Positions 1-7,088 of a stretch of 64,000 bases of DNA are shown here, in pieces. The stretch is from Crenobacter cavernae (GTDB lineage: Bacteria; Pseudomonadota; Gammaproteobacteria; Burkholderiales; Chromobacteriaceae): assembly GCF_003355495.1 (NCBI RefSeq), contig NZ_CP031337.1, forward strand, positions 2,299,001 to 2,363,000, written 5' to 3'. Below the pieces are notes generated by a model. That model saw only the letters and a program-made list of their open reading frames with translations. It searched no databases and was not told the DNA's origin. The position numbers and the translations under genes are program-made. How positions within the stretch are numbered: position 1 is the stretch's first letter; every line of letters starts with the position of its first letter.

Positions 1-31
1 CGCCGGAGTATTCCTGCGCGTAGAAGGCAAT

Positions 32-68
32 AAAAAACCCGCCAAGCCTTGCGGCTGGCGGGTCTTTT
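32..68. terminator. Terminator at the left end of the element (ssrA-type)
   Basis: A GC-rich hairpin (ACCCGCC / GGCGGGT arms) is flanked by A and T runs. It closely resembles the hairpin at 12063-12098 beside ssrA. I infer it is the original chromosomal terminator of ssrA, displaced when the element inserted. A reading frame ending in TAG at about 22-24 enters from the left, too short to identify. Confidence 0.7.
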
Positions 69-69
69 T

Positions 70-88
70 CGGATTTGGTGGGGCGGCG
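70..88. other. Left attachment-site remnant (copy of ssrA 3' end)
   Basis: CGGATTTGGTGG at 70-81 is identical to 12124-12135, which covers the CCA end of ssrA and its downstream bases. It continues as GGCGGCG after one missing base. Direct duplication of a tmRNA 3' end is the usual footprint of P4-type integrases. I infer this as the distal attachment site of a 12-kb element. Confidence 0.7.
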
Positions 89-409
89 ACTATCACATAT
101 GAGCTCGAAAGCCTCATGAAATAAGCATTTCACCTTTTTGGTTTTCAAAAGTACCGTCAAAAATACCGACAGAACATCGCCGCTGCCCGTATCGCCATGC
201 CTTGCATGGGGTGTTTTCGCGCTCGGCCAAACGGGGCGTTTCGGCCTAGTGTGAGGCTCTTAAGGTGCCTAGGAAAGTCTGGGCGATTCAAGTAACGCAA
301 CCCGCGATGCACAGACTACTGCTCCTTGTTGGTTTCACCTAGGCATTCCCTCGCTGCGGCAAGGAGTTACAGCTGTGATAGCATGTGATTTTATGCCATA
401 TAAAAGAAC
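89..409. promoter_or_regulatory. AT-richer leader between attachment site and motor gene
   Basis: About 320 bases without a convincing gene. The left part carries two TACCG-type repeats (152-171) that match repeats at the other end of the element. The right part precedes the Zorya-like genes and must hold their promoter, but I do not see a clear -35/-10 pair. A GCTCGGCCAA word at 221-230 resembles part of the dispersed chromosomal motif but is followed by unrelated bases. Confidence 0.5.
152..171 (+). repeat. Candidate integrase arm-type sites, left end
   Basis: TACCGTCA (152-159) and TACCGACA (164-171) are direct repeats spaced 12 bases apart, and AATACCGACAGAAC (162-175) matches 13 of 14 bases at 11995-12008. 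Paired arm sites at both ends fit the arm-binding domain of the element's integrase. Binding is inferred. Confidence 0.5.
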
Positions 410-1732
410 ATGCAAATCCGCTCACTTCCTGCCATAGCGGCCCTTGCCGCCAGCCTAGGGTTCCCCCTTCTTGCGCATGCATCCAACGGCGCACTGGTCA
501 CGATCCTGAGTGACTGGCATACCACAACCTTCATCCTGATTAACATCCTTCTGATCGGCTTCTTTTTCTGGCGCTTTGACCGCTTCGCGGTAGAACACGG
601 CCCTGAAATACTCACAACTGTCGGGATCTTTGGGTGCTTTTTCGGCATCGCGCTAGCCTTGTTGGATTTTGATGCACGTAACGTTGCCTCTAGCGTCCCT
701 CAGCTCTTACAAGGTGTGAAAACAGCATTCTGGGCGTCCGTGAGCGGCGTCGGGGGCTCCCTCATCATTCGTCTCCGTCATCGATTACATAAGGCACCTA
801 TCCCGCAAACAGCAGGAGCCGCCTCAAAGGCCGCGAGTCTTGATGACGTCGTCGATACAATGCGTGCGATGCATCGCGGACTTTCAGGAACCGAAGAAGG
901 CAGCTTGCTCACGCAAATGAAATTGATGCGCCAGGAGCAAAACGACCATCTTACGCAGCTTCGTGCATCATTTGACACCTATGCCCAGAAAATGGCAGAA
1001 GACGGCTCCAAGGCCTTGATCGATGCACTTCGCACCGTCATCGCGGATTTCAATTCCCAGATCAACGAGCAGTTTGGCGAAAACTTCAAACAGCTCAATT
1101 TCGCTGTGGAAAAATTAGTGCTATGGCAGCAGCAGTACAAAGACGAGCTCGATAGGCTTCAGACCGTACAGCAGCAATCGGCGCAGGACCTGAAAAATGC
1201 TTCAGTCGGCATGGCGGCGATGGTCGATAAAGCCGCAAAATTCTCTGAAGTGGCGGCCAAACTGGAGACACTTTTGGTAACAATGGCGAGACAGCACCAG
1301 CTTATCGAAGAGTCCCAGCAGTCGTTGAGCACCGTGCTGGTCCAGATGAAGGATGTGACACCCCAGTTTTCCCAGAAGCTGGATGCATTGGCCGATGGCA
1401 TGTCCCGCAGTGTAGGAAAACTGCAATCCGATACCTCTGAGCTTCTTCAGAACTTCGGTGTTCAGGTGAAAGCATCGCATGGCGAAATGAAGGAACTGCT
1501 GGCTGACTCGCTCAAGCGCTCACAAAAAGATGTGAATGAGGAGTTGACCAAGTCCCTGGAAACCATCCGCCAAGGGGTCATCTCTCTTGATAAAGGTCTA
1601 CAGGAAGAACTGACAAAGAGCCTTGAAACCCTCGGTCGCCAACTGGCCTCGCTATCCGAGAAATTCGTCGCGGACTACTCACCGCTGACTGATCGTTTGC
1701 GCGATATCGTCCATATGGCTGGCCAGAAGTAG
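410..1732 (+). CDS. zorA: Zorya-like motor protein ZorA (MotA/ExbB type)
   Basis: 440 residues. An N-terminal hydrophobic segment is followed by about three membrane helices (residues about 35-55, 62-84, 95-120), including TTVGIFGCFFGIALAL, which matches the MotA/TolQ/ExbB channel region of ZorA proteins. From residue 150 to the end it is a long hydrophilic, Gln/Lys/Glu-rich coiled coil, the cytoplasmic tail typical of ZorA. In Zorya, ZorA and ZorB form an ion-driven inner-membrane motor that senses phage entry and activates a cytoplasmic nuclease. The tail is short compared with type I ZorA. It lies 14 bases before the MotB-like gene and shows lower GC than the core genes here, consistent with horizontal transfer. 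Assignment rests on architecture plus the two downstream partners. Confidence 0.8.
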   Translation: MQIRSLPAIAALAASLGFPLLAHASNGALVTILSDWHTTTFILINILLIGFFFWRFDRFAVEHGPEILTTVGIFGCFFGIALALLDFDARNVASSVPQLLQGVKTAFWASVSGVGGSLIIRLRHRLHKAPIPQTAGAASKAASLDDVVDTMRAMHRGLSGTEEGSLLTQMKLMRQEQNDHLTQLRASFDTYAQKMAEDGSKALIDALRTVIADFNSQINEQFGENFKQLNFAVEKLVLWQQQYKDELDRLQTVQQQSAQDLKNASVGMAAMVDKAAKFSEVAAKLETLLVTMARQHQLIEESQQSLSTVLVQMKDVTPQFSQKLDALADGMSRSVGKLQSDTSELLQNFGVQVKASHGEMKELLADSLKRSQKDVNEELTKSLETIRQGVISLDKGLQEELTKSLETLGRQLASLSEKFVADYSPLTDRLRDIVHMAGQK

Positions 1733-1746
1733 ACAAGGTAAGAAGC

Positions 1747-2433
1747 ATGGCGCACAGTAATCAATCACATTGGATTCCGTTGGCCGACCTGATGACCGGT
1801 CTGATGATGGTCTTCATGTTGCTGACTGCAGCCTTCATGCTGCGGGTGGAGCAAACAACTACCCTTGTCGTTAAAGAATACGAGGCCACCAAGAGTAATT
1901 TGCATCTGGCGCTACAGAAGGAGTTCGCGAAGGATTTAAAACAATGGAATGCCGAGCTACTCGGCGACATGACCATCCGCTTCAACGATCCAACGGTACT
2001 TTTTGCCACCGGCTCGGCGGAGCTGCGCCCCTCCTTCAAGAAGATGCTGGCTGAGTTTTTCCCTCGCTATATCAACCTGTTGACTTCCAGCAAGTACAAG
2101 GCGGCGGTTAAAGAAATACGCATTGAAGGCCATACCAGCAGCTTCTGGTCGGGTAACACCGATGCAAAAATAGCCTACTTCCACAATATGGAACTATCCC
2201 AAGCAAGGACGCGTAGCGCCCTGGAATTCCTGTTGTCGCAGCCAAAGGTCGCCAAACATCAAGACTGGCTGATCGCCCACGTTACGGCGAATGGCCTATC
2301 GTCTTCCCGGCCGCTAAATCCTGAGCAGCACTCGCTTAAAGCACAGTTAGCGAACCAGCGGGTCGAATTTCGTATCGTAACCAACGCCAGCGATCGTATG
2401 GATCAAATCGCTAAGCAGTTGCAGAAACAATGA
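1747..2433 (+). CDS. zorB: Zorya-like stator partner ZorB (MotB/OmpA type)
   Basis: 228 residues. A short cytoplasmic N-terminus leads into one membrane helix starting PLADLMTGLMMVFMLL. The Asp at residue 14 sits where MotB-type stators carry the essential ion-binding aspartate. An OmpA-like peptidoglycan-binding domain fills the C-terminal half (FATGSAELRP, IRIEGHTSS, ELSQARTRSALEFLL, NQRVEFRIV). In Zorya the domain anchors the ZorA5-ZorB2 motor to the cell wall. An AAGGTAAG ribosome site precedes the ATG. The stop overlaps the start of the HNH gene (ATGA), so the two are translationally coupled. Confidence 0.82.
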   Translation: MAHSNQSHWIPLADLMTGLMMVFMLLTAAFMLRVEQTTTLVVKEYEATKSNLHLALQKEFAKDLKQWNAELLGDMTIRFNDPTVLFATGSAELRPSFKKMLAEFFPRYINLLTSSKYKAAVKEIRIEGHTSSFWSGNTDAKIAYFHNMELSQARTRSALEFLLSQPKVAKHQDWLIAHVTANGLSSSRPLNPEQHSLKAQLANQRVEFRIVTNASDRMDQIAKQLQKQ

Positions 2434-3266
2434 CATTCAAACTGCCAAACTTCCTTAACGACGGCCATCTTAATGCGCTGCGCTCCACCATGGGCGCACC
2501 ATTGTCATCTTCGTTTGTCACCGAAAAGCGTGTCAAGCTGATTGAGCTTCCCGAAATTAAAAGACTTCGCGAAGATGGAATCGATGTCGCATTTGAAGAT
2601 ATCCGCGTACTTGAAGACGGCACCTTGTCCTATAAAGACAAGCGGGTTTTGCTCTACATCCGAGACGTCAACTCCAGTCAGCCTACTCCAAAGTTCCATC
2701 TGGTTTTTTGCCGCACTTTGGACACGATGCAGCGAAATAAGCGCTGGCGGCGCTATGTCGTTGCAAATCGTGATGATGGACTGTTCCAGGTGAATTTTAT
2801 TGACTCTGGAGCCAAGCCTCAGTTCATCCGTCTTGATGTTTGCCAGAACTGCCTTGGACACATTGGTTGGTCAGGATTTAGCAGTGCTTGGCCGGTGGGT
2901 CAGAAGGCCGAAGCCGTTCGTCGCTTCACTCTGACCGATTTTTTTGAGCGATTCCCACGAGATCTATTCGGCGTAAAGCCTGAATTCACCACCGAAACCG
3001 CACCGCTCAATGATTACACCGCCGACTGGCCAGACATCTCCGAGGCCGCGAAGCGTTCAAAAAACTATCGGTGCGAGGCATGCACAATACAGCTGAAGGG
3101 CTTGGACTCTAAGTACCTTCACACTCATCACCGCAATGGTCAGAAGAACGACAATAGTCCTGGCAACCTAGAGGTATTGTGCATCGGCTGCCATGCGGAA
3201 GAACCCCTTCATGCGCACCTGAAGGCATCCCCTGCCTATTTAAAGTTTATGCAACGTGGTAAGTAG
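2430..3266 (+). CDS. HNH endonuclease effector of the Zorya-like system (ZorE-like)
   Basis: 278 residues. The C-terminal 60 residues form an HNH nuclease with zinc ligands: YRCEACTIQLKG, then LHTHHRNGQKNDNSPGNLEVLC and IGCHAEE (two CxxC pairs and the HH/N/H core). The first 200 residues match nothing I recognise and probably couple the nuclease to the motor. Type II Zorya consists of ZorA, ZorB and the HNH protein ZorE, so position and domain suggest a ZorE equivalent. I cannot verify homology outside the HNH core. Translation is coupled to the MotB-like gene by ATGA overlap. Confidence 0.7.
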   Translation: MTFKLPNFLNDGHLNALRSTMGAPLSSSFVTEKRVKLIELPEIKRLREDGIDVAFEDIRVLEDGTLSYKDKRVLLYIRDVNSSQPTPKFHLVFCRTLDTMQRNKRWRRYVVANRDDGLFQVNFIDSGAKPQFIRLDVCQNCLGHIGWSGFSSAWPVGQKAEAVRRFTLTDFFERFPRDLFGVKPEFTTETAPLNDYTADWPDISEAAKRSKNYRCEACTIQLKGLDSKYLHTHHRNGQKNDNSPGNLEVLCIGCHAEEPLHAHLKASPAYLKFMQRGK

Positions 3267-3302
3267 CCCTTCTCAACTGGCTTGGAACGGAGAACAATTC
3301 AA

Positions 3303-3500
3303 ATGATGCGTTTCATGGTTAGCCGCTTTGCACAATGGTGTAACGACCATCAACCACCACCTCTGGAGCTAGATTCAGTTTTACGAGAAGAGGCGCTCAA
3401 TGCCCTGGTTGAGTCAGTCAACGAAGGAGAAATCACCTCTTTGGATGGCGTCGAGTCGCCACTTTCAAAGCAAATCAGTGCATTGCACGGACTATCGCAT
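3303..3500 (+). pseudogene. 5' fragment of a fourth gene in the Zorya-like operon, cut by an IS
   Basis: A frame with a good ribosome site (GGAACGGAG) starts at ATG 3303, 36 bases after the HNH gene. It reads about 65 residues (MMRFMVSRFAQWCNDHQPPP..., then an acidic helix-rich stretch). At about 3485-3505 the sequence changes to an IS5-family transposase in another frame, so the gene is interrupted. The identity of the intact protein is unknown. It could be a further defence component or an unrelated cargo gene. Confidence 0.55.
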
Positions 3501-4363
3501 TTCGAGATGAACCGATCTGGCTCGACCAGGATCTCAAGTGGCAAGGTACGGCGAGCGGCAAGCTGGGCCGGCCTCAAGCCTTCAGCGACGCGGCCATTCA
3601 GTTTTGTCTGACCATCAAGGGGCTGTTCAGTCTTGCCCTGCGACAAGCCATCGGTTTCGTGCAAAGTTTGTTGAAGCTGGCCGGGCTGAACTGGCCCGTT
3701 CCCGACTACAGCACCGTCTCCCGGCGTCAAAAACATCTCAATGTGGTGATAGCGGCTCGTCCGAGTACGACCGGACTGCCTCTACTGGTCGACAGCACCG
3801 GCATCAAGATGCTGGGCGAAGGCGAGTGGAAGACGAAAAAGCACGGCGCCGAGTCCCGCCGCCAGTGGCGCAAGGTCCATCTGGGCATCGATGCGCAGAC
3901 TCTGGAGATCCGGGCCATTGAGGTCACCGACAACACGGTGGGCGACGCGCCCATGCTGTCCGAGTTACTGAATCAGATCCCGTCCGATGAAACGGTTCTT
4001 TCCGTGAGCGGCGATGGCGACTACGACACCCAGGGCTGCCATGAGGCCATCGCCCGGCGCCAGGCCGCTGCGGTGATTCCGACCCGGAAGAATGCCAAGC
4101 CGTGGAAAGAGAATCGACCGGGTGCCGCTGCTCGTAACGAGATTCTGCGCACCACACGGCATCTGGGTCGGGCGATCTGGAAGACATGGAGCGGCTACCA
4201 CCGGCGCAGCCTGGTCGAAACCAAGATGCGCTGCTTCAAGTTCCTGGGCGAACGGGTGATGGCCAGAGACTTCGATCGCCAGGTGGCGGAATTGCAGGTG
4301 CGGGCGGCGATCGTGAATCGCTTCACCATGCTCGGTGCGCCGACGACGATACACATAGCATAG
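3500..4363 (+). mobile_element. IS5-family insertion sequence remnant (transposase lacking its N-terminus)
   Basis: The frame reads from about 3488 as DEPIWLDQDLKWQG through to HIA at 4363 with no internal stop. It has DDE landmarks of IS5-family transposases: LLVDSTGIKM, SGDGDYDTQGCH and, near the end, a Y-R-R-LVE-K motif (YHRRSLVETKMRCFK). About 20-30 N-terminal residues and the left inverted repeat are missing, so this copy should not transpose by itself. The right boundary is probably within 4364-4415 but I could not find a clear terminal repeat. Confidence 0.8.
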
Positions 4364-4471
4364 GTCCGTCTGGGGGAAGGGGGCGTGCGCCCCGCACCGA
4401 GGTTCTGCAGCAGCGTCCCGCGCTGGACAATAATGAAAGCCCGCCCCCGAACGAGAAGAAGGAGAGCCGCG

Positions 4472-4861
4472 ATGTATCAAGTCCACGCAACGATCTGGAA
4501 CGCGATCGCCAGGACGCAGACGCTGAGCAACCCGTCGCTGCGCCAGTTGTTCGCGATGGATCAGGACGCGCTGACGCAAGCGCTCGACGCGCAGGCGCAG
4601 GCGCTGGAAGCCAGCGGCGTGCCGAACAGAGTCATCGTGGCGTATCAGACGATGGCGCCGCTGCTGGCCGAGAGCGAGGCGATCAGCGCGTACATCGTGC
4701 AGACGGACAACTGGAGCCTGCGCCAGGCGCTACCGGAGGTGCTGAGCGCGGAAGAAGCGGTGGCGATCGCGAACCTCGACCGGCCGATGAGCAGCAGCGA
4801 GCAGCGGCGCTTGCTGGATCTGCTGCTGCCGCTGACGCCGCCGAGCTGGCTGGACGACTAG
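4472..4861 (+). CDS. Conserved phage-type hypothetical protein
   Basis: 129 residues starting MYQVHATIWNAIARTQTL, with an AAGGAG ribosome site 8 bases upstream. The protein is helical and acidic (VIVAYQTMAPLLAESEAI, MSSSEQRRLLDLLLPL) and ends PPSWLDD. No known domain is recognised. It lies directly before a helicase fragment of the strawberry-notch type, and I recall small proteins of this kind beside such helicases in betaproteobacterial prophages. Probably a leftover of a larger phage region. Confidence 0.55.
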   Translation: MYQVHATIWNAIARTQTLSNPSLRQLFAMDQDALTQALDAQAQALEASGVPNRVIVAYQTMAPLLAESEAISAYIVQTDNWSLRQALPEVLSAEEAVAIANLDRPMSSSEQRRLLDLLLPLTPPSWLDD

Positions 4862-5055
4862 CGCGCCAGAAAGAGGCGGAAGGCGCGCCGACCGAGTGGG
4901 GCGACCACGCCAGCATCGACACGGCGCTGCCGGTGCTGCTGTCGCCGCAACGCGACGACGTGCTCAAGGCCGAAATCCGGCTGATGGTGAATAGCGAGAA
5001 CGGCATGCTGTTTACCAATGGCACCGGGACCGGCAAGACCTTCGTAGGCCTCGGC
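4862..5055 (+). pseudogene. Fragment of a strawberry-notch-like helicase (Walker A region only)
   Basis: This frame encodes about 65 residues: EGAPTEWGDHASIDTALPVL, then LLSPQRDDVLKAEIRLM, and a Walker A motif FTNGTGTGKTFVGLG. No start codon is obvious. Straight after the P-loop the sequence passes into unrelated residues and a stop at 5107-5109. The nucleotide-binding start of the helicase is kept and the rest deleted, joined near 5055 to a different phage gene end. Confidence 0.6.
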
Positions 5056-5056
5056 G

Positions 5057-5794
5057 TTGCACGGTGCTGTCACGGATCTACAGCTTGCTGCACTGACGGC
5101 TTTGCCTGAGCTGATAGAGAGGGCGGTGCTCGTGGAGTCTGAGCCGGATCGTCGCGGCCGGCCGGATGTGGTGGCGTCCCACGTGCTTTATGCGCCGGCC
5201 CGCATGCCCGGCGGGGAAGTGCTACGCGTGAAGCTGCGCGTCAACCAGGTGCGCGGCGCTGGGGACAAGCTGTATACGCATCAGGTTGAATACCTGGGCA
5301 TAGAAAAGCCGACGTCGGAAGGTTCGTTGCCACACCCTAATGTGGAAGTCAGGGGGGGCGAACCGGCTTCGGTCGGCATGTCCACTATTGCCCGGTCAGA
5401 CCATGAGGTCAAGGCGGTGGAAATAGAAAACGCCCCTATGGGAACCGTGCCGACTACTGACACCGGAAAACCGGCCGTTACATCAGCTCAACCAACCTCG
5501 GGGCGCACGTTCACTATAGCGGAACTGCTTTCCGGCGCCAAACGCGATGGCGATGGACGGTTGTTCACCAATGACAACCGTTACTCGTTCGCGCCACGGC
5601 AGGGTCAGCTCGGCCAACAGGCGTTCGAGCTGCCAGAATGGCGCGCGCACCACGAACAGCGCGCGATCCACCAGGACCGCTATCTGCGCCTCAAGCAGGC
5701 CGAGGACGCGGTCGCCGCGCAAGGCGCCCTTCCAACGACGGCGCCGCCGACCCGATCGGAAGCGGTATCCCTGGCCAGCGCAGCGGCCGGCGGC
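5057..5794 (+). pseudogene. C-terminal remnant of a large phage polyvalent protein
   Basis: Recognisable stretches are ALTALPELIERAVLVES, YAPARMPGGEVLRVKLRVNQ, GDKLYTHQVEYLGI and, towards the end, TFTIAELLSGAKRD. These resemble the C-terminal nuclease-like domains of large polyvalent or MuF-type prophage proteins. The start is fused to the helicase fragment, implying a deletion of several kilobases. From about 5580 on the reading frame is open but I cannot assign it. It runs head-on into the small terminase gene. Confidence 0.45.
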
Positions 5795-6385
5795 TCAGTC
5801 ATCATCATCCGGGATCACCAGGCCAGGCCGGATCGCCGTGCCGTGCGCTGCCGCGATCAGCGCGCGCATGCTCTCCACGACACCCTGGCCGCTCTGCTGG
5901 TGGTCGGCCTCGTACAACCCGAGGTGGCGCGCCAGCTTGTCGAGCGCGCCGAGCTTGTCGGCCAGCCGGACCTTGCGGGTCACGCCGCCGCTGCCGTCGC
6001 TCAGCAGTTCGGTCGTGTCGAGCCCGCTGACGGCTGCTGCGATGTCGTCCGGCCAGTCGCGCGGCGGCAACAGCGCGCCGTTGGCGTCGTACAGCAGCCG
6101 GATGTCGGCGAACGCGATTCGGCTCAGCTCGAGCAGCACGCGTTCGCGGTCGACGCTGGCCTGCTCGCGCACCTCGCGGCGGCGCGCCGACAGCGCAAAT
6201 TGCACCGCCGGGTGTTGCAGCAGCTCGCAGCCGGTTTGCCGAGCCGATTTGGCCGAATAGCCGGCCTCTTTGGCAGCCTGGGTGGCGTTGAAGTGGACCA
6301 GGTAGCGCTCGATGAACGCCAGTTGTTTGGGGGTCAGCAGCGAGGCTGCGTCGGGGATGCGCAAGCGCGTCATGATGGGCTCCAT
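5795..6385 (-). CDS. terS: Phage terminase small subunit (TerS)
   Basis: 196 residues with the Terminase_2/TerS pattern: LTPKQLAFIERYLVHFNATQ, AAKEAGYSAKSARQTG, then PAVQFALSARR. The N-terminal helix-turn-helix recognises pac/cos DNA. The C-terminal part (LGALDKLARHLGLY) is the usual oligomerisation region. An AGGAG site lies 9 bases before the ATG at 6385. No large terminase subunit, portal or capsid gene lies in the element. A lone terS is a hallmark of phage satellites that divert helper packaging, so that role is inferred here. Confidence 0.85.
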   Translation of the reverse strand: MEPIMTRLRIPDAASLLTPKQLAFIERYLVHFNATQAAKEAGYSAKSARQTGCELLQHPAVQFALSARRREVREQASVDRERVLLELSRIAFADIRLLYDANGALLPPRDWPDDIAAAVSGLDTTELLSDGSGGVTRKVRLADKLGALDKLARHLGLYEADHQQSGQGVVESMRALIAAAHGTAIRPGLVIPDDDD

Positions 6386-6462
6386 CAGGTTGCGCTCCTG
6401 CGCGATGTACGGAAATGTCAGTGCCTACGCTGATTATTGGCTGCAATCGCTCCTGCTCACCA

Positions 6463-6597
6463 TCACTGACTGAAAGCTTGGCAGACCGGGGACGTCCATA
6501 TATGGCCGAGCACCTCGCCGCTCGGCAGGATGTACGCGCCATGCGTCTAGCCGCCGCGCTCGGTGACGTGGTGCATCGCATCGCTGCCTTTTTTCAT
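6463..6597 (-). pseudogene. Possible small ORF broken by an in-frame TAG
   Basis: Reading from ATG 6597 gives 16 residues (MKKGSDAMHHVTERGG), a TAG stop, then in the same frame 27 residues (THGAYILPSGEVLGHIWTSP...) to TGA at 6463. The second part looks protein-like, so this may be a small satellite gene with a nonsense mutation. It sits between terS and a terminator. A chance open frame is possible. Confidence 0.25.
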
Positions 6598-6620
6598 GTA
6601 AACGGGTTATGCGGGACAGG

Positions 6621-6643
6621 AAAACCCCGCCACGGTGGGCGGG
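6621..6643 (-). terminator. Intrinsic terminator after the TubC_N-like gene
   Basis: On the minus strand CCCGCC and GGCGGG pair around a six-base loop and are followed by TTTT. It lies 8 bases beyond the stop of the upstream 144-residue gene. Confidence 0.6.
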
Positions 6644-6651
6644 TCGGTCGT

Positions 6652-7086
6652 CTACCGGCGAGCTTTCGCCGTTCGCGCTCGCCGGATCACCTCGGCGGCC
6701 TCGAGCGCGGCTTCGGCTTCGTCGGTGCGCGCGGACGGGTCGTGCATGGCGTATTCGGCCAGCCATTCGAGCAGGGCGTCGCCGTCTACCCGGTCGCCGA
6801 ATCGTTCCATCAGGTCGGAGACTGCCGACCGCAAGCCGTCCGGGTCGATCACCTGACCGCCGCCACCGTCACGCAACTTGAAGCGCACCACCGCCCGCTT
6901 GGTGGCCGCCGTGTCGTCGTTGCCGTGCTCCAGCCACCTGATGATGTCGTCGCGGTTCAAGGCGATCAGCTTACGCAGGCGGGCAGCGTCCGGGGTCTTG
7001 GGGAGCCCTGCGCGAAGCCGGCCGCCTTCGGCGATGATCTGGCCGCCGGCTCGTTCAACTTCTTCGATGATGAGGGCGGGGTGCAT
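6652..7086 (-). CDS. Hypothetical satellite protein with TubC_N-like N-terminus
   Basis: 144 residues. Start chosen at ATG 7086 because GGAGG lies 10 bases upstream. The first 50 residues (ALIIEEVERAGGQIIAEGGR, LRKLIALNRDDIIRWL) follow the TubC_N-type docking-domain pattern often found in small proteins beside satellite and prophage primases. The rest is acidic and helical. It begins 2 bases after the primase stop, so it is almost certainly cotranscribed with it. Function unknown. Confidence 0.6.
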   Translation of the reverse strand: MHPALIIEEVERAGGQIIAEGGRLRAGLPKTPDAARLRKLIALNRDDIIRWLEHGNDDTAATKRAVVRFKLRDGGGGQVIDPDGLRSAVSDLMERFGDRVDGDALLEWLAEYAMHDPSARTDEAEAALEAAEVIRRARTAKARR

Positions 7087-7088
7087 GG

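Noticed and set aside
1..90. A second tmRNA or tRNA gene at the left end
   Set aside because: Only the last bases of ssrA are duplicated. There is no acceptor partner, tag frame or 5' domain.
5057..6433. Long open frames opposite or across real genes (also about 7503-9329, 13239-14753, 24180-25226, 40120-42528, 50466-52391 and 59207-60862)
   Set aside because: They are antisense to well-identified genes, are Arg/His/Gln/Val-rich, and have no family similarity. GC-rich third positions create such frames.
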